Shown here in pieces: positions 44,400 to 52,456 of a stretch of 64,000 bases of DNA (positions are counted from its first letter, which is position 1; each line of letters begins with the position of its first letter). Source of the stretch: Lujinxingia sediminis (GTDB lineage: Bacteria > Myxococcota_A > Bradymonadia > Bradymonadales > Bradymonadaceae). The notes beneath the pieces were generated by a model. The model did no database searches. It was not told the DNA's origin and saw only the letters and a program-made list of their open reading frames with translations. Both the position numbers and the translations under genes were made by a program. The stretch spans positions 36,860 to 100,859 of the forward strand of contig NZ_SADD01000018.1 of assembly GCF_004005565.1 (NCBI RefSeq). The letters are read 5' to 3'.

Positions 44400-45164
44400 A
44401 TGAGCAAAACAATCGTGATCACCGGGGGTTCCGGGGGCATCGGCCTGGCGAGCGCGCGCCATTTCTTGAAGCCCGGACACCGCGTGGTGCTCTGCGCGCG
44501 CAACGGGACAAAGCTGGCCGCGGCGGCTGAATCGCTCCAGGAGGCCGCTCGGAGTGCGGGCGCAAGCGTTGAAACCCATGCCCTCGATGTCACCGACCAG
44601 GCCGCCGTCGAGGCCCTCTTCGAAACACTCGGCCCCATTCACACGCTGATCGCCAACGCCGGCATCTGCCTGCAGGCGCGCCTCGACGACGCGCACAGCG
44701 ACCGGGTCTGGAAGACCACCTTCGACGTCAACGTGCACGGCGCGTATTACTGCGTCAAAGCCGCGGCAGCCTCGATGCCCGAGGGCGGCCGTATCGTCAC
44801 CGTCTCGTCGGGCCTGGGCAAAAACGCCCGCGCTGGCTACGAGGCGTACACGGCCAGCAAACACGCCCTTCTGGGACTGACCAAATGCGTGGCTCTGGAG
44901 CTTGCCCCCCGCCAGATTCGCGTCAACGCGGTCTGCCCCGGCTGGGTCGACACGCCCATGGCCCGGGCCGACTCCGCCTACGCCGCGGAGCAAAAGGGCG
45001 AGGAGGTCGACGCCTTTCGCAAGAACGCGATCGCGGCGATTCCGCTCGGGCGCATGGTTGCCCCCGAAGAGGTCGCCGAGCTTATCGCCTTTCTGGCCAG
45101 CGACGCGGCCAGCGCCATCACCGGGCAAAGCTACAACGTGAGCAACGGTGAGTTTTTCAATTGA
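44400..45164 (+). CDS. Short-chain dehydrogenase in the cyclase cluster
   Basis: A 254-aa classical SDR. Cofactor motif TGGSGGIGLA, NAG in LIANAGI, catalytic Ser in TVSSGLG and YTASKHAL with the YxxxK pair. The C-terminal part (PLGRMVAPEEVAELIAFLAS...ITGQSYNVSNG) is FabG-like. It starts 61 bp after the cyclase fusion and overlaps the kinase gene by four bases. The natural inference is reduction (or oxidation) of the cyclitol ketone made by the cyclase. Confidence 0.9.
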   Translation: MSKTIVITGGSGGIGLASARHFLKPGHRVVLCARNGTKLAAAAESLQEAARSAGASVETHALDVTDQAAVEALFETLGPIHTLIANAGICLQARLDDAHSDRVWKTTFDVNVHGAYYCVKAAAASMPEGGRIVTVSSGLGKNARAGYEAYTASKHALLGLTKCVALELAPRQIRVNAVCPGWVDTPMARADSAYAAEQKGEEVDAFRKNAIAAIPLGRMVAPEEVAELIAFLASDAASAITGQSYNVSNGEFFN

Positions 45165-46108
45165 GCTCGCCACGTCCTACACAGCGCACGCTGGTCGTGG
45201 GTCACGTCACCCACGACCGCTACCCGGGTGGCTTTAAGGCGGGCGGCTGCGCCTACTATGGCGCCGAGGTGCATCGCCGCCTCAAGGGCCAGACCCGCCT
45301 CTTGAGCGTGGTCGGCGACGATTTCGAGTGCGACGCCGCTCTGGCCGACATTGAGCACACAAAAGTGCGCCGCGGGCAGACCACCGTCTTCGCCAACTAC
45401 TACCCCGACGACGCCCCCCGGGTGCAGCTTCTGGAGGCCATCGCCCCGGACGTTAGCCCCGCGATCTGCCCTTCCGACTGGCGCAACGCCGACCTGGTGC
45501 ATCTGGCGCCGGTCCTCGGCGAGGTCCCTCTCTCGGACTGGCTCCAGGCGCTTCGAGACGGTGGCCACCGCGGACGGGTTGCCATCAACATCCAGGGCTG
45601 GATCAAAGTGGGCGGCGCGCCCGTCGACGATCCCACCGCACTCGAATCTCTGCACGCGCGCGGGGTCGCCCCCGGCGCACGCCAGGTCGTGCAACGTCCC
45701 TGGGAGATCGAGGCCGAGGCCTTCAGGGGCGTCGACATCGCCTGCTTGAGCGAAGAAGATCTGATCGACCAGGGCGACCTTCTCGAACGCCTCTTGAGCG
45801 TCGTGCCCATCGTCGCGCTGACCCTGGGCACCCGCGGGAGCCGCATCTTCCAGGGCGGTCGCACCATCGAGGTGGGCATCTTCCCCACCGAGGCCGTTGA
45901 CCCCACCGGCGCCGGCGACGTCTTTGCGGCCACCTTCACCCACCACCTGATGCTGGGCGCCGAGCCGGTCGAGGCCGCTCGCCAGGCCAGCGCGGCATCG
46001 TCGATCGTGGTCGAAGGACTGGGCCCCTCCACCCTGCATCGTTTAGGGGAGGCGCCAGCGCGTGCCTCGAAGATCCCCGCCCGAACGCTTCACCCGATGC
46101 CTGCCTGA
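45161..46108 (+). CDS. PfkB-family carbohydrate/cyclitol kinase
   Basis: A 315-aa ribokinase-type enzyme. The opening LVVGHVTHDRYPGG and GGCAYYGAEVHRRL are the substrate-binding start. The C-terminal signature DPTGAGDVFAATF contains the catalytic Asp and the anion hole. The start is TTG at 45161, inside the TTGA overlap with the SDR stop, indicating translational coupling. With the cyclase-nucleotidyltransferase and SDR it would supply the phosphate needed before nucleotidyl transfer. The substrate is not proven. Confidence 0.88.
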   Translation: MSSPRPTQRTLVVGHVTHDRYPGGFKAGGCAYYGAEVHRRLKGQTRLLSVVGDDFECDAALADIEHTKVRRGQTTVFANYYPDDAPRVQLLEAIAPDVSPAICPSDWRNADLVHLAPVLGEVPLSDWLQALRDGGHRGRVAINIQGWIKVGGAPVDDPTALESLHARGVAPGARQVVQRPWEIEAEAFRGVDIACLSEEDLIDQGDLLERLLSVVPIVALTLGTRGSRIFQGGRTIEVGIFPTEAVDPTGAGDVFAATFTHHLMLGAEPVEAARQASAASSIVVEGLGPSTLHRLGEAPARASKIPARTLHPMPA

Positions 46109-46243
46109 GCCCTACTCACCACAACCTCGCCAGGGCGAACGCGCCAGATGGTGCCATCGGTGCCAGATGCCCGAGGCGCAATCCCCCTTTGAGCGGCGCA
46201 GAAGGCACCTGAGGGCTCGTGCGCGTCCGCGGCTCCGAAACCC

Positions 46244-46687
46244 TCAATGAAATACCCGCAGAAGCTCCCCCTTCCCGGGCAGCTCGACGATCGTTTCGGC
46301 CGGCCCCAGCTCCCTGCGATAGCAATGACGCACGCCATCCCCGCCGCTGATCAACCCGCGCCGCGTCGACCGCATCTCCTCATAATGGTAGCCGCGCCGC
46401 CGGAAGTCGTTGTCGCGAATCGGGCTCTCCTCGCCGAAGCAGATCTGGTGCACGACGTACTCGGTCAGCCCCTGTTCCTGCGCCTCACGACGCTCGCTCT
46501 CCAGCTGCCACCACCCCCAGCCCCACCAGCCCAGGTACCCCAGCGCCACCACAAAGAGCCCCAGCATGATCATGCCGCCCAGCGCCTTCTCAGCACGGGC
46601 CTCATCGACCTCGGGCAAAGGCTCCAGGCAATAGAGACAGTTGTTGGTGCCCGGGGGGTTGTTCTCATCACATGCGTTGCACTTCAT
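46244..46687 (-). CDS. Zinc-ribbon membrane protein
   Basis: A 147-aa protein. An N-terminal treble-clef-like zinc ribbon MKCNACDENNPPGTNNCLYC (two CxxC knuckles, residues 3-20) is followed by one transmembrane helix (MIMLGLFVVALGYLGWWGWGWW) and a charged C-terminal domain with two Cys. The ATG at 46687 has GGAG upstream; the frame extends nine codons further without support. Convergent with the PfkB gene. Function unknown. Confidence 0.78.
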   Translation of the reverse strand: MKCNACDENNPPGTNNCLYCLEPLPEVDEARAEKALGGMIMLGLFVVALGYLGWWGWGWWQLESERREAQEQGLTEYVVHQICFGEESPIRDNDFRRRGYHYEEMRSTRRGLISGGDGVRHCYRRELGPAETIVELPGKGELLRVFH

Positions 46688-46797
46688 GGCGGCTCCAGGC
46701 CTCATCGGGCTCATTCGACCGGTAGCTTCGCGTCGGTCTCGGTGTTCACATCAGGGTGCTCGCCAGCTAAACGAGCCCGGGGCCTGCCTGTCAACCC

Positions 46798-47781
46798 TCA
46801 CTGAGCGGTCAACGCCTCCATCGCCCGATCACCGAGGTGAGAATCCGCATGAGCCAGGGTGGGAATCAGCGCGCTGAGCACCTCGCGCATCGCCCAGACC
46901 GAGAGGCTGTTGCCGATGAGTTTGTAGCGCTGGCGCAGGCTCACATGCTCTGGAAACCCGAACGTGGTGCCAAAGCCCATCAACCCCAGCATCTCACCCG
47001 GCGTAAAGCGGCGTACGCGCCCGTCGTCCATGCGCAGGTAGGCGCCGGCGGCCTGCCAGGTCTTGCCATAGGCCCCGGTGAAGGTGTTGGCGATGCGGGT
47101 GGGCTCCTCGCGCAGATCGAAGATGCGCATGCCCGGCCCGTGTTTTGCGATCACATCCACCGGCACCACCACATCGAGGAGCTCCCCGTCTGTCGGCGAG
47201 CCTAAAAAGTCGGCCAGTGGACGCATCACGGGCTTCGGCAGCTCGCGCCAGGGGAGCAGGCCGCGGCGGCTGGCCACCAGATAATAGCGCTCGCGCTGCG
47301 CCGGAATCCCGAGCTCGGAGGGACAGAGCAGACGCTCGGCCACCTCGTAGCCGGCATCTCTCAACGTCGTGAGCACGAGGTGATGCGCCTCACTCCCCTG
47401 AAACCCCGGCACATTCTCCATCGCCACGCAGCTCGGCCCCTGCCGCCCGATAAGCTCCATAAGACGCACCAGACTGCGCGCGCGATGGTCCTGAAGATCC
47501 CGCTGCTCCCCGCGAGTGGTATAAGGCTGGCAGGGAGGCGACATCCACCACAGGTCGGCCTTAAACCCGAGGAGTTCCGCCTCATCGAGGTGCTCCAGAT
47601 GGGCCTGACGCGCGCCGTGATCGGGAAAGTTGTGGCGGTACACCTCGATGGCGTGGCCCGAAAGATCGAGCGCGCCCACCACGCTCGCATGCTCCTGCAC
47701 GGCGGCGGCAAAGCCGCCGATGCCGCAGAAAAGCTCCAGGCAGCGCAGGGGCGCATATGAGATGGGCGCATCGCTGAGCAT
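46798..47781 (-). CDS. DNA (cytosine-5-)-methyltransferase
   Basis: A 327-aa C5 methyltransferase. Motif I is ELFCGIGGFAAA, motif IV is WMSPPCQPYTTRG with the catalytic Cys, motif VI is VAMENVPGF, motif VIII is PAQRERYYLVA and motif X is RYKLIGNSLSVWA. The target-recognition region between VIII and IX is short. No restriction endonuclease is adjacent, so it is an orphan or regulatory methylase. It resembles the eukaryote-like DNMT2/TRDMT1 length class, so a tRNA substrate is an alternative. Its start overlaps the upstream hydrolase stop (TGATG). Confidence 0.88.
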   Translation of the reverse strand: MLSDAPISYAPLRCLELFCGIGGFAAAVQEHASVVGALDLSGHAIEVYRHNFPDHGARQAHLEHLDEAELLGFKADLWWMSPPCQPYTTRGEQRDLQDHRARSLVRLMELIGRQGPSCVAMENVPGFQGSEAHHLVLTTLRDAGYEVAERLLCPSELGIPAQRERYYLVASRRGLLPWRELPKPVMRPLADFLGSPTDGELLDVVVPVDVIAKHGPGMRIFDLREEPTRIANTFTGAYGKTWQAAGAYLRMDDGRVRRFTPGEMLGLMGFGTTFGFPEHVSLRQRYKLIGNSLSVWAMREVLSALIPTLAHADSHLGDRAMEALTAQ

Positions 47782-48497
47782 CAGCCGGCCACCTGCTCAA
47801 GCCCGGCTACCAGCTGACCGTCGGTCAACAGGCCCATAAGCCGGTGGCCGCCGGCGGAGACCGCGCGGAGCTCGGTGCCCGTCTGCTCGCTTAAGCGCTC
47901 GCTGTCGACCAGCGGCACGGTATCATCGGTGGGATCATGAAAGATCAACGTGCGCGACGCCCCATCAAACCCCTCCAGGCGCGCCACCGCATCGATTCCC
48001 ATTCGCCGGTGCGCCGCATGAAAGGCCGGCGCCAGCAGCACCGCCGGCCCCGTCCAGTGGCCGCGCAGCATCAGCTCAAGCGTGATCGCCCCGCCCCAGC
48101 TCGACCCCAGCACCACGTCGGGCTTAAAGGTCTCCAGGGCGCGCCGCTGCACCTCGACACATTGCTCGTAGCTTGTGCACACCGCCTGACGCGTCAGCTC
48201 GTCACCGCGCGCAGTCCACCACGCGCCGACACCCACCCCGGCCAGCGCCACCGGCCACATCTTCTTGCGCATAAGCCCCGCCCCGACCATCGCCGCGGCC
48301 CCCGCCGCAGCCACCTGCACCTCCGGGGAACGCAAGATATTGCGCATCACCGAGTGATAGCGGTCCAGGCGTTTGAGCGACATCCGCATATCCGCCGCAC
48401 TCACATCCACGCCCATCGCCCGCAACTGCTGAACCTTCTCGCCAGACGGGCCGCTCTCCAGCCCATGCACAAACATCACTCTGGGGTAACTCGCCAC
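47781..48497 (-). CDS. Alpha/beta hydrolase with hydrophobic insertion
   Basis: A 238-aa hydrolase-fold protein of the YqiA/RBBP9-like type: opening VMFVHGLESGPSGEKV, nucleophile elbow LGSSWGGAI, acid in FHDPTDDTVP and His in SAGGHRLMG. Between strands it carries an unusual hydrophobic block (VAAAGAAAMVGAGL...MWPVALAGVGVGAWW) that could attach it to a membrane. The GTG start at 48497 has GAGGAG seven bases upstream. It is translationally coupled to the methyltransferase. Substrate unknown. Confidence 0.82.
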   Translation of the reverse strand: MASYPRVMFVHGLESGPSGEKVQQLRAMGVDVSAADMRMSLKRLDRYHSVMRNILRSPEVQVAAAGAAAMVGAGLMRKKMWPVALAGVGVGAWWTARGDELTRQAVCTSYEQCVEVQRRALETFKPDVVLGSSWGGAITLELMLRGHWTGPAVLLAPAFHAAHRRMGIDAVARLEGFDGASRTLIFHDPTDDTVPLVDSERLSEQTGTELRAVSAGGHRLMGLLTDGQLVAGLEQVAG

Positions 48498-48666
48498 GCT
48501 TCAACTCCTCACGCCTTCGTTCGCCACCATCACTCGCCGCACCGACCCGCCACGCCGCGACCTTCGGTCTTCTGGTACGTCAGCCTCGCTGGCAAAACAA
48601 GCCCCCCGGCGAGCGCGCCCGGAAGCATCGTGGCTCCCCGGCGCGCAGCCCCCCCCGACGCCGCTC

Positions 48667-49431
48667 TCAGTCGCAGACCAGCCCTCCATCCACCACCAGG
48701 TTCTGGCCGGTGACCCCGCGGGCCCACGAGCTCGCAAAGAAGAGCGCCACATCGGCCAGCTCCTCCGGCGTCGTCACGCGACCCAGGGGGGTGTTGGCGG
48801 CAATCAACTCAAAGACCTCATCGGGGGTAGCCCGGCTGGCATCGGTAACCCGCAAAAGCCCCCCGGAGATCATATTGACCGTCACGCCCAGAGGGCCCAG
48901 CTCCCGCGACATCGTGCGCGTCAGGCCCAGCAGCGCCCCCTTCGCGGCGGTATAATCGTGATAGGGCACCACCGGGTTCTGGAACAGGTTGGTGCCAATG
49001 GTGATCACTCGCCCGAACCCGGCCTCCCGCATCGCTGGAAGACAGGCCTGAATCAAGTTCAACGCCCCGCCAACCGAGGTCTGAGTCTGTGTGGCGATGT
49101 GCTCCCAGGAGAGCGTCTCGGCCTTCTCACGGCCGTCTCCGTTGAAGCTGTAGTCAGCCAGCGCGTTATGAACGAGCGTCGTCGGCGCCCCGAGCGTTTC
49201 GGTGGCCTCGGCCACCATCCTGGCCACCGCTGCCGAATCGGTAACATCGGCCTGAATGGCCCGCGCGCGCGGCCCCAGCTCCTCGGCAAGCGCCACCGCC
49301 TCGGCCTCACTCTTGCGCCAGTTCACCACCACCGCCGCGCCCTCCCGCGCGAAGGCACGCGCAATCGCCGCGCCCAACCCTCGTCCGGCCCCCGAAACGA
49401 TCACCACCTGTTCTGCGAATGTTTTGCTCAT
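48667..49431 (-). CDS. FabG-like SDR under a TPP riboswitch
   Basis: A 254-aa SDR. Cofactor loop SGAGRGLGAAIA with NWR after the second strand (NADPH preference), LVHNALAD in place of the usual NAG, GTNLFQNP where the catalytic Ser normally is, YTAAKGAL with YxxxK, and a C-terminal TGQNLVVDGGL. The ATG at 49431 has AGGAAGG upstream. A TPP riboswitch lies 69 bp before the start, so expression should depend on thiamin pyrophosphate. A role in thiamin or thiazole/pyrimidine salvage, or in a TPP-linked acyloin pathway, is plausible but unproven. Confidence 0.88.
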   Translation of the reverse strand: MSKTFAEQVVIVSGAGRGLGAAIARAFAREGAAVVVNWRKSEAEAVALAEELGPRARAIQADVTDSAAVARMVAEATETLGAPTTLVHNALADYSFNGDGREKAETLSWEHIATQTQTSVGGALNLIQACLPAMREAGFGRVITIGTNLFQNPVVPYHDYTAAKGALLGLTRTMSRELGPLGVTVNMISGGLLRVTDASRATPDEVFELIAANTPLGRVTTPEELADVALFFASSWARGVTGQNLVVDGGLVCD

Positions 49432-49499
49432 CGTGCCCTTCCTCATGATGTGGAAGGAACGCAGCAAGCCGCCCCACCTGAGCGGCGCCGGCGCTTGTT

Positions 49500-49581
49500 G
49501 CGACTCCCTCCGCCGGTATTAGCCGGGTCAGGTTCAAAGGGTGCTTCTCAGCCTGTGCCCCGGCACAAGCGCCCCTGTCGT
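49500..49581 (-). ncRNA. TPP riboswitch (THI element)
   Basis: On the minus strand: CGAC (P1), AGGGGCGC, a short P3 hairpin, then GCTGAGA, ACCCTTTGAACCTGA, CCCGG, TAATACCGGCGGAGGGA and GTCG closing P1. These are the invariant parts of the thiamin pyrophosphate aptamer. It controls the SDR gene beginning at 49431. Confidence 0.95.
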
Positions 49582-49721
49582 GCAGTGACCCTAGGTCAGA
49601 ATCAGGGCCCCGACAACCATGCCCGGCGAGCTCACTTCTTTGTCTTAAAAGTCCACTAAGCCCCTCGCTGCTCACCGCCCCCGCCGCACACACAACCGAA
49701 CACGCAAAGCCGGGCACGCAA

Positions 49722-49752
49722 AACCGACCGAGAGACGAACATCCTCCAGCAA
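49722..49752. repeat. Family P repeat fragment
   Basis: AAAACCGACCGAGAGACGAACATCC matches the right half of family P. It is a solitary decayed piece in the gap before the NTF2-like gene. Confidence 0.55.
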
Positions 49753-49863
49753 TGACGCCATCTTCCGCCAATCGGTTGGTCTTCGACACCCCGCGCCGAT
49801 CTTCGATCTACAGCGCCCTTTGAGCGCTGCGCGGATCGAAAAACGACCGCCCCGGAGCTCCCG

Positions 49864-50247
49864 ATGGACCCTCAAACACTCGCCAGACGCTCGGCCCGAG
49901 AGGTGCTAGAAGACCACCTCGACCTGGCCAGACGCTGGGATTTTGAAACGGATCTTGAGCGCAACTTCGACCCCGACATCGTCCTGATGACCACCTACGG
50001 CATCTTCCGCGGCGTTGAGGGCCTGCGCCAGAAGGTGCGCCTTCTCCAGGAACAGCTCCCCGAAGGCGTGTGGACCTACCACTCCATCATGGTCGAGCGG
50101 CACCTGGGCTTCCTGGAGTGGAGCGGCGTCGGTGAAAACGGTGCCCGGGTCGAAGATGGTGCCGACTCCTACCTCATCGAGGAGGGAAAGATTCGCGCCA
50201 TGACCATTCACTACACGGTGATCCCGGACCGGCCTCCCGAGTCGTAA
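49864..50247 (+). CDS. SnoaL/NTF2-like protein
   Basis: A 127-aa single-domain alpha+beta cone protein: long N-terminal helices, DPDIVLMTTYGIFRGVEGLRQKVRLLQEQLP, then strands ending in a DGADSYLIEEGKIRAMTIHYTV finish. This IxxMTIHY...V ending is typical of SnoaL-like/NTF2 families, which may be isomerases, hydrolases or non-enzymatic ligand binders. The ATG is preceded by GGAG. No operon partner. Confidence 0.78.
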   Translation: MDPQTLARRSAREVLEDHLDLARRWDFETDLERNFDPDIVLMTTYGIFRGVEGLRQKVRLLQEQLPEGVWTYHSIMVERHLGFLEWSGVGENGARVEDGADSYLIEEGKIRAMTIHYTVIPDRPPES

Positions 50248-50284
50248 GCCGAACTCGCCCCGGGCCAGGTCGTCTCAAAGGCCC

Positions 50285-50500
50285 GCCCCCCGGGCACGCC
50301 ATCATCGCCCGGGCCACATCCTCATCAAAAGGCTCACCGACCCCGCTGGCCAGGTGGTACACGAGGTTTTTTTGAAGACGCTCAAGCTCCCCGCGCTCCA
50401 CCTGACGGTCGGCCAGGGGCCCAAAGCCGGTGGTCAACCCGTAGCTCAGCGCCCCCTTCTCCCGCTCCCCAACACCGAGCGGGAGACAGACATCGGCCAC
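50285..50500 (-). pseudogene. Remnant of an aromatic amino acid lyase (histidine ammonia-lyase-like)
   Basis: The translated fragment YGLTTGFGPLADRQVERGEL continues LQKNLVYHLASGVGEPFDEDVARAMM, which is the N-terminal substrate-loop region of HAL/PAL-type lyases. Homology stops after about 70 residues and the MIO-forming ASG motif and the remaining 400+ residues are absent. No proper start exists. A dead fragment. Confidence 0.72.
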
Positions 50501-50635
50501 TCATGATGCGGGAATCGGCGAGTGTTCGAGATGGTCAAATCAGTCAGATCATCGCGACGCTCCGGGCACACCGCGCATATCGCACGCTCGCGCGCGCCGC
50601 GAAACGCAGCCCACACAACGACTCACAGGGGCGCC

Positions 50636-50705
50636 CCAAAAACCGACCGAGAGACCGACGAAGTCCAGTCGCAATGCGGGTCTTCCCCCCCTCCCCCCTC
50701 ATTCG
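50636..50705. repeat. Family P fragment; otherwise empty gap
   Basis: AAAAACCGACCGAGAGACCG followed by AGTCGCAATGCGG resembles a decayed family P right half. Between 50501 and 50808 I see no gene, RNA or terminator. Confidence 0.5.
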
Positions 50706-50808
50706 ACCCAAACACCGACATCAACCTCGGGTCCCCCTCATCATCCAACCATGACAAAACGTCCCCCCGTGATCGTGCTGACACCGAAACGCGCGACAAA
50801 GAGCTTTC

Positions 50809-52188
50809 CTACTCCCGGCACGTGCCCACGGGAACCTCGATGTGCACGATATAAAACTCCGCCGCACGTAGGGGGGCAAAACCGATCTGCACCCGCGCCA
50901 CACCGCGCGCGATGTCCGCCACGCTTGTCGTCGTGGCGTCGACGCGCACAAAATACGACTGCGACGCTGTCACCCCCTGAAACGCTCCCGCTTGAAAGAG
51001 CTCGTCCATAAACCCCTCCACCCGCTGCGCAAGCGTGGTCCAAAGGGACTCTTCATACGTCTCCCAGGCCGCAAAATGGGTCCCGGAGCGCACGCTCGCC
51101 AGGATCAGACTCTTCAGCCGCCGCACCCCAACGTAGCGCCCTTCGTTCGAAGGGTTCTCGCGGGTTCGCGCGCCCCAGACCAGGGGCTCCTCATCCAAGA
51201 CACGCAGGGCGTTGACCATGCCCTCGGCATACTCCGCCATCTCGCCATTGCTCAGGTTCTGATCGAGGCCCTCCACGCCGGCCAGCACAGCATCAAGGCC
51301 GGCGGGAGCGGCCCACTCCCCTCGGCTGCGATCGGTGCGCACGATGACGCCAGCGACGGCGCCAGCTGGCCCCACTTCAAACGCCGGCTCATCAACGGCA
51401 ACCCGCAGCCAGGGATGGTAGAGCGCAACCCGATCCCCATAGAAATCAAGGGGAACCTCGGGCGTCGCGGCCCCAATCTCAGCCACACTCCAGGAGCGCG
51501 GGAGCTCCCCGATGAAGAAGACGTGCTCATGCTCCTCCCGCTCCAGAAATTCTTCGAGACGGGTGTACGCGGCGGCCCGATCGCGCTCATTTTCAAGGCG
51601 CGCCAGCCCTGGCACGACCAGCAACCCTGCCGGAAGCACCCAGCGCGCAAGCTCCTCCCTCGAAGGCACCTCCCCGCCTGTGGGATACACCTTCGCAAGC
51701 TCCCCACCGTTCTCAAAAAAGAGCCAGATCGCCCACCCCAATGGATCATCCCCCTCGGGAGCGGCGGCCTCGTCGAGCCCGATATGCTGCGCGTACGCTT
51801 CATACGAGTCGACGATAAACGCCTCCGAAGGCTCGTCAGAACCACCACCGCTTCGCCCGATAAAGAGCCCGGTCGAGATATCTGCAGCGAGGATCTCCCC
51901 CTCCAGCACCGGCGTCGCGCAGGGGTCGAGGGCCTCTGCGTCCTCGCCGACCTCGGCATCGGAGCGCGTGTCTGCATCCGGCGCGTCCGCAGCATCTTCG
52001 GCAGCCTCCGCGTCGACATCCGCCCCACCGTCCCGCACCTCGCCAACATCAAGAGGAGGGACATCCGCCCCGACGTCTTCGCCCACATCCTCTGGGACAT
52101 CCTTCGAGCAGGCGGTGAAACTCACGACGAGAATCGCCATCAACGCGAGACCACCTCTCCGGGTACTACAGCACGCAGTCACCTTCAT
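50809..52188 (-). CDS. Lipoprotein carrying a phage-tail-sheath domain
   Basis: A 459-aa protein. Residues 1-27 are a signal peptide with a lipobox-like FTAC (Cys27); 28-90 form an Asp/Glu/Ala linker. Residues 95-455 look like a contractile-tail sheath protein (T4 gp18/T6SS VipB-like eCIS group): TGLFIGRSGGG, FFENGGELAKVYP (157-169), ALYHPWLRV (255-263), AGVIVRTDRSRGEW (279-292), VWGARTR (337-343), RYVGVRRLKSLI (351-362), FVRVDATTTS (413-422) and IGFAPLRAAEFYI (435-447). Sheaths normally assemble in the cytosol and lack export signals. The start at 52188 has AAGGAGAG. No tube, baseplate or ATPase gene is nearby. A TPP-aptamer-like element lies about 270 bp upstream. Confidence 0.85.
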   Translation of the reverse strand: MKVTACCSTRRGGLALMAILVVSFTACSKDVPEDVGEDVGADVPPLDVGEVRDGGADVDAEAAEDAADAPDADTRSDAEVGEDAEALDPCATPVLEGEILAADISTGLFIGRSGGGSDEPSEAFIVDSYEAYAQHIGLDEAAAPEGDDPLGWAIWLFFENGGELAKVYPTGGEVPSREELARWVLPAGLLVVPGLARLENERDRAAAYTRLEEFLEREEHEHVFFIGELPRSWSVAEIGAATPEVPLDFYGDRVALYHPWLRVAVDEPAFEVGPAGAVAGVIVRTDRSRGEWAAPAGLDAVLAGVEGLDQNLSNGEMAEYAEGMVNALRVLDEEPLVWGARTRENPSNEGRYVGVRRLKSLILASVRSGTHFAAWETYEESLWTTLAQRVEGFMDELFQAGAFQGVTASQSYFVRVDATTTSVADIARGVARVQIGFAPLRAAEFYIVHIEVPVGTCRE

Positions 52189-52456
52189 GTTTTGCTCTCC
52201 TTAAGCAAGAAACGCCCCTGACGACCACCACCTTTCCCCCCTCATTGCAAAGCATTGAAGCGAGGCTAGCCCACCGCCTGAGCCATCATGCGCCGCTGCA
52301 CCGCACACGCCTTCTCGCAACGCCGTGAGACCATGGTAACGCCTTTAAATCCGAGGTTAAGTGTGACCTGAGCAAAGCGCAAACCACAGGCGATGCTTTC
52401 GCACTATCGAGGATTTGCAACGCAGCTCAGGGCGCGCTCAATGCAGCAGACACGGC

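Noticed and set aside
46798..47781. Restriction-modification system with the protein at 63349
   Set aside because: The two genes are 15 kb apart and the putative nuclease lacks the ExK lysine; I treat the methyltransferase as an orphan.
50809..52188. Part of a complete eCIS or prophage
   Set aside because: No tube, baseplate, spike, ATPase, portal, terminase or integrase gene is found within 64 kb on either side that is visible.
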